Below are positions 1 to 5,987 of a stretch of DNA of 6,346 bases, piece by piece. Numbering within the stretch: the first letter of the stretch is position 1; every line of letters starts with the position of its first letter. The notes beneath the pieces were generated by a model. It was not told the DNA's origin, searched no databases, and was given only the letters and a program-made list of their open reading frames with translations. The translations under genes and the position numbers were made by a program. The stretch is taken from assembly GCA_947071365.1 (NCBI GenBank), contig CAMTFT010000116.1, forward strand, positions 1-6,346. The letters run 5' to 3'. This stretch comes from an uncultured bacterium. GTDB lineage: Bacteria > Bacillota > Clostridia > Lachnospirales > Lachnospiraceae.

Positions 1-15
1 TACATATAGGCAGTT

Positions 16-30
16 TTACTGTGACAGTAA
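16..30. promoter_or_regulatory. Perfect 7-1-7 palindrome, possible operator
   Basis: TTACTGT-G-ACAGTAA is a perfect inverted repeat with 7-bp arms around one central base. The size and symmetry suit the binding site of a dimeric repressor such as a GntR- or BlaI-type protein, but the sequence does not match a consensus I can name. It lies about 300 bp before the first complete gene and could belong to the upstream gene. Functional assignment is inference. Confidence 0.3.
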
Positions 31-35
31 TCGTG

Positions 36-74
36 AAACGCAACAACCGCCACTCTGCCAAGTGACGGTCGTTT
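36..74 (+). repeat. Imperfect inverted repeat / hairpin
   Basis: The arms at 46-54 and 61-69 pair with one mismatch around the 6-base loop CTGCCA. The flanking AAACG (36-40) can pair with CGTTT (70-74) if 41-45 bulge out. No T-run follows directly, so it is not a standard intrinsic terminator by itself. It may be the structured 3' end of an upstream transcript. Confidence 0.3.
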
Positions 75-98
75 GATATAAATTAAACTACCCGATAC

Positions 99-138
99 GG
101 AAGCCAAACCGCTTGTCGCAGTGCTTCCTTCTGTTTTT
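99..138 (+). terminator. Probable intrinsic terminator of an upstream gene
   Basis: GGAAGC (99-104) pairs with GCTTCC (123-128), and TTCTGTTTTT (129-138) follows immediately. A 6-bp stem with an 18-base loop is less compact than a classic terminator, but the T-rich tail is in the right place. It lies 20 to 40 bp after the two candidate stop codons of an upstream frame (63-65 and 74-76), which fits termination of a gene entering from the left. Confidence 0.4.
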
Positions 139-208
139 ATGATAAAGGCATGTCGTCTTTTTGTCAAGCAGCAAATCTTCAGCTTTTCTAAAACATATTT
201 TTTTCACA

Positions 209-237
209 TTTTCACCACAGTATGAACACAGAATAAT
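209..237 (+). promoter_or_regulatory. Weak sigma-A-like promoter candidate for the NEW3/ABC operon
   Basis: TTTTCA at 209-214 (4 of 6 against TTGACA) is followed after 17 bp by AATAAT at 232-237 (5 of 6 against TATAAT). This is the best-spaced pair I found before the gene at 331, and it would give a leader of roughly 85 bases. There is no extended -10 TG. The call is tentative; the true promoter may be regulated and depart from consensus. Confidence 0.25.
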
Positions 238-268
238 CAAGAACTGGTCACAATCCGGCGCTAAAATC

Positions 269-285
269 CTTAATGAAATATTAAG
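269..285. promoter_or_regulatory. Dyad in the operon leader, possible operator
   Basis: CTTAAT (269-274) and ATTAAG (280-285) are perfect inverted arms separated by 5 bases. The dyad lies about 45 bp before the first ATG and just downstream of the weak promoter candidate, a position where a repressor site would block transcription. AT-rich arms can arise by chance, so confidence is low. Confidence 0.25.
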
Positions 286-330
286 AAAGATGTCTGCGGA
301 AGCAGTCGGAATGAAAGGAGTATATGTATT

Positions 331-1539
331 ATGAAGCGCATGGATGGTTGGAACAGAAGGATGGGTGCAGGGATGGCTGCCGCTCTTATGGCTGCAGCGC
401 TGATTGGTACGGCGCCGGTATATGCGGCAGGAGAGACGGGAATTGATATGAGCACGGATTACCCGGGGATCACGGTGAAGGCCGGGGAGACCGTCAGCTT
501 TCCGCTTGACTTTGCAAGTCTTGACGGGGAGGGCTACGACGTTGCATTGACAGCGGAGGATATGCCGGAAAACTGGACCGGGTACTTTAAGGGAGGAAAT
601 AACCAGGTTACGAAGGTTCACGTGAATGCAGATGAAGCAGCTTCCGATGCAAAGTCCGGCGGCCTGGCGGATTTCAGCTTGACGGTTCCTGCTGAGGCAG
701 AAGAGGGCGTATATAAGATAGGGCTGAAAGCCGACGGAGGCGCAGGCAATACGGATACGCTGGAGCTGGAGGTCACGGTCAGCGAGGAGGACACCGGGGA
801 GAGCAATTTCACCTCCGAATATCCGGAGCAGCAGGGAGCCTCCGGCACGGCCTTCAGCTTTGATACGACGATCGTGAACAACCGCGGAACGAACCAGTCC
901 TACAGCCTTTCGGCACAGGCTCCGGAGGGATGGCAGGTGACGTTTACGCCATCAGGAGAATCTGCGAATGTGGCCAGCCTGGCAGTGGACGCAGGAAGCA
1001 GCCAGGGTCTGACGGTAGCCGTTACGCCGCCGGAAAACGTTGAGAAGGGAGATTACACGATCCCGTGTACCGCGGTCTCGGCGAATGACACGCTGACGGC
1101 AGAGCTGACAGTCAGCATCACAGGTAATTACGGTGTTGCGCTTTCCACACCGGATGGAAGGCTGAGCATGGATGCGTATGAAAATAAGGAGTCTGCCGTG
1201 ACGCTCAGCATCACGAATACGGGCAATGTTGACCTGACGAATCTGAACCTTTCTTCTTCAGCGCCGACAGACTGGGAAGTACGTTTTGAAGAATCTACGA
1301 TCGATACGCTGGAGGCAGGAGCGACAAAGGAGATAACAGCGTATGTAAAGCCGTGTGAGAACGCGGTGACCGGAGATTACGTGACCTCTGTGAGCATCAG
1401 CAACAGCGAGGCTTCTTCGCAGGCAGATTTCCGTGTATCGGTGAAGACTTCCACTACCTGGGGAATTGCGGCGGTAGCAGTGATCGTGGTACTCGTAGCT
1501 GGACTTGGATTTATCTTTAAAAAGTACGGGAGACGGTAA
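331..1539 (+). CDS. Exported, membrane-anchored three-repeat NEW3/Ig-like protein, ABC transporter-associated
   Basis: Predicted extracytoplasmic accessory protein of the ABC-2 transporter encoded just downstream. The 402-residue product has a basic N terminus and an Ala-rich hydrophobic core ending in APVYAA, a type I signal peptide cleaved near residue 33. Three beta-rich units follow at about 38-152, 160-265 and 268-373. Each has a W-x(2-3)-x-F core (W82, W201, W315) and a later G-[DV]-Y strand (126, 240, 348). This fits Ig-like NEW3/COG1470 domains. A single C-terminal helix (about 377-396) followed by KKYGRR anchors it with the repeats outside. ATG 331 has AAAGGAG at 314-320, 10 bases upstream. 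The stop is 2 bp before the ATPase start, so the genes are almost certainly cotranscribed. COG1470 proteins are often adjacent to ABC-2 genes, but the partner or substrate they bind is not established. Only two cysteines remain in the mature part (C246, C342). Confidence 0.85.
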   Translation: MKRMDGWNRRMGAGMAAALMAAALIGTAPVYAAGETGIDMSTDYPGITVKAGETVSFPLDFASLDGEGYDVALTAEDMPENWTGYFKGGNNQVTKVHVNADEAASDAKSGGLADFSLTVPAEAEEGVYKIGLKADGGAGNTDTLELEVTVSEEDTGESNFTSEYPEQQGASGTAFSFDTTIVNNRGTNQSYSLSAQAPEGWQVTFTPSGESANVASLAVDAGSSQGLTVAVTPPENVEKGDYTIPCTAVSANDTLTAELTVSITGNYGVALSTPDGRLSMDAYENKESAVTLSITNTGNVDLTNLNLSSSAPTDWEVRFEESTIDTLEAGATKEITAYVKPCENAVTGDYVTSVSISNSEASSQADFRVSVKTSTTWGIAAVAVIVVLVAGLGFIFKKYGRR

Positions 1540-1541
1540 GT

Positions 1542-2549
1542 ATGGCAGAAAAGAACGAAAATGTAATTGAGATACAACATCTGACCAAACAGTACGGCTC
1601 CAAGACCGCGGTCAATGATCTGAATCTCTCCATCCGGAAAGGCGAGGTGTTCGGACTTCTGGGCCCCAACGGCGCAGGAAAAACAACCACGATCCTGATG
1701 CTTCTCGGCCTTACGGAGCCAACGGCGGGAAATGCATTGATCGAAGGCATGAACTGTACGAGAAATCCCCTGGAGGTCAAGTCCATGGTAGGATATCTGC
1801 CGGACAATGTGGGATTTTATCAGGATATGACCGGCAGGCAGAACCTGCGTTTTACCGGCCGATTGAACGGTCTTTCCGGGCCGGAGCTGGAGGAGCGGAT
1901 CGATCATCTGCTTGACCGCGTAGGAATGACAGAAGCTGCTGACAGGAAGGCGGGTACATATTCCAAGGGTATGAGACAGAGGCTCGGGATCGCCGATGTC
2001 CTGATGAAAAACCCGGAGATCATCATTATGGATGAGCCGACTCTGGGTATTGACCCGGAGGGTATGCGGGAACTGCTGGCGCTGATCCGGGAGCTGGCGG
2101 AGGAGGACGGCAGGACGATTCTGATATCCTCCCATCAGCTTCACCAGATACAGCAGGTCTGCGACCGGGTGGGTATTTTCGTGGAGGGAAAACTGATTGC
2201 CTGCGGAACTCTGCCTGAGCTGGAGGAACAGATCAGAAAGGATGGAAATTATCTTCTGGAGCTGAAGGTGTCACCGTGTGATGACAGGATTCTGGGAATG
2301 CTGTATCAGCGAAAGGGTGTGCAGAAGATCGAAAAGGAAGGAGACACCTTCCTGGTGGATGCATCCTGCGACCTCCGCACAGAGATGACGAAATTCCTGG
2401 GAGAGAACGGGTATACCATTCTGCATCTGCACCAGCGGGGCGGAGACCTGGACGAAATTTATAGACGTTATTTTGAAAAGGCGGGACAAAGTGATGAAAG
2501 AAATGGGTTTGAAAAAAAGAAAAAGCATGGCTGGAAGCATAGAAAGTAA
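1542..2549 (+). CDS. ABC-2 type transporter ATP-binding protein
   Basis: Cytoplasmic ATPase that powers the permease encoded next. It has 335 residues. Walker A is GPNGAGKT (41-48), the signature is YSKGM (140-144), a variant of LSGGQ typical of this group, Walker B is IIIMDEP (160-166, catalytic Glu 165), the D-loop region is GIDPEG and the H-switch is His198 in SSHQL. At the Q-loop position the sequence reads GYLPD, with Asp where many ABC ATPases have Gln; related exporters often carry Glu there. A C-terminal domain (about 230-310) resembles the DUF4162-type extension of CcmA/drug-export ATPases. The last residues are a Lys-rich tail whose codons are shared with the permease start. The Shine-Dalgarno GGGAG is at 1528-1532, inside the 3' end of the NEW3 gene. 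The substrate is unknown; export is more likely than import because no periplasmic-type binding protein is encoded here. Confidence 0.93.
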   Translation: MAEKNENVIEIQHLTKQYGSKTAVNDLNLSIRKGEVFGLLGPNGAGKTTTILMLLGLTEPTAGNALIEGMNCTRNPLEVKSMVGYLPDNVGFYQDMTGRQNLRFTGRLNGLSGPELEERIDHLLDRVGMTEAADRKAGTYSKGMRQRLGIADVLMKNPEIIIMDEPTLGIDPEGMRELLALIRELAEEDGRTILISSHQLHQIQQVCDRVGIFVEGKLIACGTLPELEEQIRKDGNYLLELKVSPCDDRILGMLYQRKGVQKIEKEGDTFLVDASCDLRTEMTKFLGENGYTILHLHQRGGDLDEIYRRYFEKAGQSDERNGFEKKKKHGWKHRK

Positions 2550-3501
2550 ATCATACGTAAGGGGAATGACAGGACTGAAGGCGCTTTATCATAAAGAGCT
2601 TGCGGATCATTTGAAGAGTAAGCGGTTCCTGATCCTTCTGATACTGATCGGGAGCACCAGCTTTGCCAGCCTGTACGGGGCGATCTCCGGCCTTACGGAT
2701 GCATCGGACAGCAATTTCCTGTTTCTGAGGCTCTACACCACCAGCGGCAGTTCGATTCCTTCCTTCATGTCTTTCATAGCCCTTCTGGGGCCGATCATCG
2801 GGCTCGCCCTTGGCTTTGACGCGGTGAACAGTGAGCGGGCCGGAGGTACGCTGAACCGGCTCGTATCGCAGCCTATTTACCGGGATTCCATCATTATCGG
2901 GAAATTCCTTGCGGGAACGGCTGTCATTGCAGCGATCATCTATACAATGGGAATTGCGCTGGGAGCGCTGGGGATTCTGACCACAGGGCTTAAGCCCTCC
3001 GGCGAGGAAGTGCTGCGTGTGCTGATATTTTTGACCTTTACGGTGATTTACGTCGCATTCTGGCTGGCGCTGGCTATCCTGTTTTCCGTAGTGTGCCGTC
3101 ATTCCGCGACCTCTGCGCTGGCGACCATTGCGCTTTGGATCTTCTTTGCGATTTTTATGAGCCTTGTGGCGAAGATCGTGGCAAATGCGGTGTATCCGGT
3201 GAGCAATCAGTATGACGCGCTGGTAAATTCCATGAACAACTACACGATGGAGCTGAACCTGAACCGTATCTCACCGTATTATCTGTACAGTGAGGCGGTA
3301 TCTACGATCATGAATCCCAGCGTGCGCTCCGTAAATGTCGTGACGATGGATCAGCTCGTGGGAGCCGTTTCCGGTTATCTGAGCCTCGGTCAGAGCCTGC
3401 TGCTTGTGTGGCCGCATCTCACCGGCCTTGCAGCGCTGATGCTGATCGCTTTCGGAGGTTCGTACATCGGATTTATGCGTCAGGAAGTAAGGGCAAATTA
3501 A
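2494..3501 (+). CDS. ABC-2 family transporter permease (NosY-like)
   Basis: Six-helix membrane subunit of the ABC-2 transporter, 335 residues from ATG 2494. Helices lie at about 45-65, 91-108, 138-161, 175-200, 206-232 and 301-328. The loop between helices 2 and 3 carries FDAVNSERAGGTLNRL and SQPIYRDS (about 108-133), the NosY-type ABC2_membrane_2 signature in which an acidic/arginine motif contacts the ATPase. A large extracellular loop (about 233-300) with SPYYLYSEA separates helices 5 and 6. ATG 2494 is preferred because AAGGCGGGA (2478-2486) lies 8 bases upstream. TTG 2473, GTG 2491 and ATG 2527 are alternatives. With ATG 2494 the gene overlaps the ATPase gene by 56 bp in another frame, suggesting translational coupling. 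The N terminus is strongly basic before helix 1. With one permease gene, the transporter is probably a permease homodimer plus ATPase dimer. Confidence 0.9.
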   Translation: MKEMGLKKRKSMAGSIESKSYVRGMTGLKALYHKELADHLKSKRFLILLILIGSTSFASLYGAISGLTDASDSNFLFLRLYTTSGSSIPSFMSFIALLGPIIGLALGFDAVNSERAGGTLNRLVSQPIYRDSIIIGKFLAGTAVIAAIIYTMGIALGALGILTTGLKPSGEEVLRVLIFLTFTVIYVAFWLALAILFSVVCRHSATSALATIALWIFFAIFMSLVAKIVANAVYPVSNQYDALVNSMNNYTMELNLNRISPYYLYSEAVSTIMNPSVRSVNVVTMDQLVGAVSGYLSLGQSLLLVWPHLTGLAALMLIAFGGSYIGFMRQEVRAN

Positions 3502-3509
3502 ATAATCTC

Positions 3510-3538
3510 TTGATTCACACCAGCTCACGTGTTAAGAT
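3510..3538 (+). promoter_or_regulatory. Sigma-A-type promoter before the small secreted protein gene
   Basis: TTGATT (3510-3515) and TAAGAT (3533-3538) are separated by exactly 17 bp, with 4 of 6 and 5 of 6 consensus matches. The pair starts 8 bp after the permease stop and ends 28 bp before GTG 3567. The spacer contains the palindrome CACGTG (3526-3531). The heptamer TTAAGAT occurs at 3532-3538 and again 11 bp on at 3543-3549, about one helical turn, which could be a regulator site covering the -10 and start point. Confidence 0.5.
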
Positions 3539-3566
3539 AGTATTAAGATTTGAGGAGTGGGTTGGT

Positions 3567-3971
3567 GTGAAAAAAGGGAAAAATCAAAAGCTCATCTATA
3601 TGCTTGCGGCCTTCTGGCTGCTGATGACAGGGATATGCATTGACTGCAGTCAGGCATATTCCGTTTTGGTGTATTATGATGCAGTTGATTCTTCCGCGTA
3701 TGCGTACCATTCCACGAACGGATTCACCTCAGATGAAGTATGTACTTCAGATCTTATGGGACAGGGAACAGTCGTAAAAGAGGCAAAGGCTCTGGAGGAT
3801 CCGGGTGTGAAGGGCAGAACCGGTATCCGAAGCGCTTTGGCTGTTCCACAGATCATGTCCCACGTTCCCCATCCGTATTACGGTATGGCGCACAGTCAGA
3901 CGCATCGTGAGGTGCGCAGCCATACGGTTATTATGAATTACATACACAGTAAAGACGGACGAAAACCCTGA
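3567..3971 (+). CDS. Small secreted protein, His/Tyr-rich, unknown function
   Basis: I do not recognise this protein. GTG 3567 gives 134 residues and has AGGAG (3553-3557) 9 bases upstream; the same frame is open further left, but that part overlaps the permease gene and has no ribosome site. The N terminus is a signal peptide: KKGKNQK, a hydrophobic core (about 9-25) and a probable cleavage at SQA|YS after residue 30. No lipobox is evident. The mature part is about 104 residues. It has a Tyr-rich start, one Cys (C59; C24 and C27 fall in the signal) and a C-terminal third with six histidines (H99, H102, H109, H113, H119, H127), which could bind metal. No second membrane segment is present. 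It has its own promoter and precedes dctQM by 118 bp, where a dctP gene would often stand, but it is far too short to be DctP and shows no resemblance to it. Confidence 0.65.
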   Translation: MKKGKNQKLIYMLAAFWLLMTGICIDCSQAYSVLVYYDAVDSSAYAYHSTNGFTSDEVCTSDLMGQGTVVKEAKALEDPGVKGRTGIRSALAVPQIMSHVPHPYYGMAHSQTHREVRSHTVIMNYIHSKDGRKP

Positions 3972-3990
3972 TCGGTCAATTACCGTTTTC
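3961..3990 (+). repeat. Weak hairpin over the stop of the secreted-protein gene
   Basis: GAAAAC (3961-3966) pairs with GTTTTC (3985-3990), and GGT (3974-3976) can pair with ACC (3982-3984) inside it. CGGT/ACCG (3973-3976 and 3982-3985) followed by TTTT is a competing small hairpin. Either could act as a weak attenuator or an RNA-processing site between this gene and dctQ. Neither is strong enough to call a terminator. Confidence 0.25.
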
Positions 3991-3997
3991 CATGTAT

Positions 3998-4033
3998 CTG
4001 ATATGGAGGATGCGTAATTTCATACGGTATCAG
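3998..4033 (+). repeat. Inverted repeat in the gap before dctQ
   Basis: CTGATA (3998-4003) and TATCAG (4028-4033) are perfect 6-bp arms 24 bp apart. The loop contains GGAGG at 4005-4009. I found no well-spaced -35/-10 pair between 3972 and 4089, so this dyad and the hairpin before it are the only structure seen in the gap. Significance is uncertain. Confidence 0.2.
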
Positions 4034-4089
4034 CCTGTGCATTGCATGGGTTATTTTGCGTACGAAAAAAAGAACTGAGAGGGATAAAA

Positions 4090-4686
4090 ATGGATTCAAT
4101 GAAAAAAATTGGCAAATTTCTCCGCAATTGTGTGGAGCTCTATATTCCGGTTGCCGCTTTTTTGATTATGTTCTGTGTGTTTGTAATTCAGATCGCGGCC
4201 AGATATTTGTTCAACAACCCGATTCCCTGGGCATATGAGGTGACGGTAATGGGTTACCTCTGGATGGTGGTGCTCGGCGCATGCTACGCGTACCGGGACA
4301 GATCCCACGTAACGTTTACGCTCGTTTATGACAAGCTTCCGATCAAAGGCAAGGCAGTCTGCGGGTTCCTGGGAAACCTGCTGATGGCGATTGCCTATAT
4401 TGCGATGTTTGTGCCATCCTGCCGGATGATCAGCCAGATGAAGATTCAGGTGACAAGTGTGTTCAAGATCGGCCTGAACATCGTATACTTCCCCTTCATT
4501 CCGTTCATGGTCATTATTCTGTGCTACATTCTGTACGATATGTGGCTGGAGATCATGGTATTTACCGGTATCGGCGGCGAGGCCGCTGTCCAGAAAATGC
4601 TCAATGAGACGAAGAACGAGACGCAGGAAGCGATTGACGCAGCTCTGGCTTCCGAGGAGGAAATGATGAAGGAGGCAGGAAAATAA
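4090..4686 (+). CDS. dctQ: TRAP transporter small permease subunit (DctQ family)
   Basis: Small membrane subunit of a tripartite ATP-independent periplasmic-type transporter, which uses an ion gradient to import organic acids or similar solutes. The 198-residue protein has four helices at about 18-37, 50-68, 87-109 and 130-151. The family stretch ARYLFNNPIPWAYE (37-50), followed by MGYLWMVVLGA and a conserved R-x-H-V after helix 2 (71-74), is diagnostic for DctQ. ATG 4090 is chosen over the in-frame ATG at 4042 because GAGAGGG (4077-4083) lies 6 bases upstream and the shorter protein starts like its relatives. The last 40 residues are a soluble Glu-rich tail. It overlaps dctM by 1 bp (TAATG). 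In characterised systems Q and M form a complex, with Q bracing the elevator domain of M. The substrate cannot be predicted without the DctP partner. Confidence 0.92.
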   Translation: MDSMKKIGKFLRNCVELYIPVAAFLIMFCVFVIQIAARYLFNNPIPWAYEVTVMGYLWMVVLGACYAYRDRSHVTFTLVYDKLPIKGKAVCGFLGNLLMAIAYIAMFVPSCRMISQMKIQVTSVFKIGLNIVYFPFIPFMVIILCYILYDMWLEIMVFTGIGGEAAVQKMLNETKNETQEAIDAALASEEEMMKEAGK

Positions 4687-5987
4687 TGAATATAAGTACG
4701 GCTTTACTCGTTTTTTTACTGATTTTTGTATTGATTTTTATTCTGCGTATGCCGATTCCCATGGGTATGATGACTGCCTGCGTATTCTATTTTCTGATAA
4801 GCGGTGACAGCCCGAAGATGGTGGCGCAGCAGACGCTCAAAACCTTCTATACGAATTATACGATCATCGCAGTGCCGCTTTTCATTTTTGCGGCCAACGT
4901 TATGAACAGCGGTAAAGTAACAGAAAAGGTATTCGGTTTTGCAATGGGATTCGTAGGACGCTTTAAGGGCGGTCTGGGACACGTGAACGTCCTGGCTTCC
5001 CTGGTATTTTCCGGCATGACCGGCTCTGCCATCGCAGATGCCAGCGGCCTTGGCAAGATGGAGATCGACGCCATGAGAGCGGAGGGATATGACGACGGAT
5101 TCAGTTGTGCGATCACCGCGGCATCCGCCACCATCGGGCCGATCTTCCCGCCGAGTATCCCCATGGTTATTTATTCCATGCTTTCCGGAGCTTCCGTAGG
5201 CGCACTGTTCATGGGCGGTATGGTGCCGGGCGTTCTGCTGGCTATCGCGCTGATGATCTATATCATATTTATTGCCAGAAAGAGAAATTATCCGATCAGT
5301 GAACAGGTACATCTGAAAGAGTTCCTGAGATATACGTTCAATGCGATCCCGGCGATCCTGACTCCGGTCATCCTGCTGGTGGGTATCTATACCGGCATTA
5401 TGACTCCGACGGAGGCAGGTGCTGTAGCAGGTCTGTATGCTCTTCTGGTGGCAGTTTTCGGATACCGTGTGCTGAAATGGGAGGGCTTCAAACAGGTGCT
5501 CGTCGATACGGTAAAGGCAACCGGTACGACATCGATCATGATCGGTGCGGCCACAACGATTTCCTATATCGTGGCAAAGGAACAGCTTGCAACGACTGTT
5601 GCGACGTGGATCACAGGATTTACAGACAACAAATATATCTTCCTTTTGATCGTTAATATTTCCATCCTGATCCTCGGCATGTTCATTGATACCTCCGTGA
5701 TCCAGGTCGTATTCATTCCGATCCTTCTGCCGATCGCAAAGGCGTTCGGAATCGACCTCGTACACTTTGGCCTTGTCGTTATCTTCAATATGATGATCGG
5801 CCTTTCCACACCGCCGTTCGGTATGCTTCTGTTCATCACCAGCGGTATTTCAGGAACACCATTGAAGGATGTGATCAAGGAGATCGTCGGGCCTTTGGTA
5901 GCGATGCTGATCGTCCTTTTTATCCTTACATACGTTCCCGATGTTGTTCTCTTCCTGCCGAAGATGCTGATGGGATATACCGGCTAA
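4686..5987 (+). CDS. dctM: TRAP transporter large permease subunit (DctM family)
   Basis: Transport subunit of the TRAP system, a multi-helix elevator-type protein of the ion-transporter superfamily that moves the substrate with cotransported sodium in studied members. The 433 residues match the family's usual size. Diagnostic motifs are FIFAANVMNSG (67-76), SGMTGSAIADASGLG (109-123), GPIFPPSIPMVIY (151-163), TPTEAGAVAGLYAL (240-253), the D335 helix region and TPPFGM (375-380). The re-entrant hairpins holding the substrate and ion sites correspond to the Gly/Ser/Pro-rich stretches near 109-160 and 370-390. The ribosome site AAGGAGG (4669-4675) lies inside the end of dctQ, and the ATG shares its A with the dctQ stop, so translation is likely coupled. 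No dctP follows: the next gene is DUF1540-like. The protein looks intact, with no frameshift or missing motif. Confidence 0.95.
   Translation: MNISTALLVFLLIFVLIFILRMPIPMGMMTACVFYFLISGDSPKMVAQQTLKTFYTNYTIIAVPLFIFAANVMNSGKVTEKVFGFAMGFVGRFKGGLGHVNVLASLVFSGMTGSAIADASGLGKMEIDAMRAEGYDDGFSCAITAASATIGPIFPPSIPMVIYSMLSGASVGALFMGGMVPGVLLAIALMIYIIFIARKRNYPISEQVHLKEFLRYTFNAIPAILTPVILLVGIYTGIMTPTEAGAVAGLYALLVAVFGYRVLKWEGFKQVLVDTVKATGTTSIMIGAATTISYIVAKEQLATTVATWITGFTDNKYIFLLIVNISILILGMFIDTSVIQVVFIPILLPIAKAFGIDLVHFGLVVIFNMMIGLSTPPFGMLLFITSGISGTPLKDVIKEIVGPLVAMLIVLFILTYVPDVVLFLPKMLMGYTG

Larger units (their letters stand above)
1..330. other. Upstream intergenic region without a complete gene
   Basis: No supported complete gene lies here. 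Two + strand frames are open from the left edge, one to a TGA at 63-65 and one to a TGA at 74-76. Either could be the last codons of a gene that starts outside the window, but 20 to 24 residues are too few to identify it. After that the stretch is AT-rich and stop-rich. It contains a palindrome (16-30), an imperfect hairpin (36-74), a terminator-like stem-loop (99-138), a weak promoter candidate (209-237) and a dyad (269-285). A minus-strand open frame crosses this region, but it is mostly antisense to the gene at 331 and has no convincing start signal. Confidence 0.6.

Noticed and set aside
88..621. Minus-strand open frame of 177 codons with a CxxC in its C-terminal part
   Set aside because: More than half is antisense to the well-supported NEW3 gene, the rest is AT-rich spacer, and there is no ribosome site before a plausible start. 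The CSYC and Lys-rich end are what AT-rich reversed sequence can give by chance.
1377..2144. Minus-strand open frame of 255 codons
   Set aside because: It is antisense to the end of the NEW3 gene and to the ATPase motifs, with no domain signal.
3408..3566. N-terminal extension of the small secreted protein
   Set aside because: It overlaps the permease gene, lacks a ribosome site and would bury the signal peptide inside the protein. GTG 3567 with AGGAG upstream explains the gene better.
3567..3971. Remnant of a dctP gene
   Set aside because: The frame is intact with its own signal peptide and stop. No DctP motif is visible in this frame, and the spacer after it shows no DctP-like peptide in the frame I read.
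4010..4078. Short frame of 22 to 23 codons before dctQ, with GGAGG directly in front of ATG
   Set aside because: GGAGG touches the ATG with no spacer, so it cannot serve as a ribosome site for that start, and the peptide has no recognisable features.
4716..5765. Long minus-strand open frame of 349 codons
   Set aside because: It is fully antisense to dctM, rich in His, Asp, Arg and Gln as expected from a shadow frame of a membrane protein gene, and matches no family.
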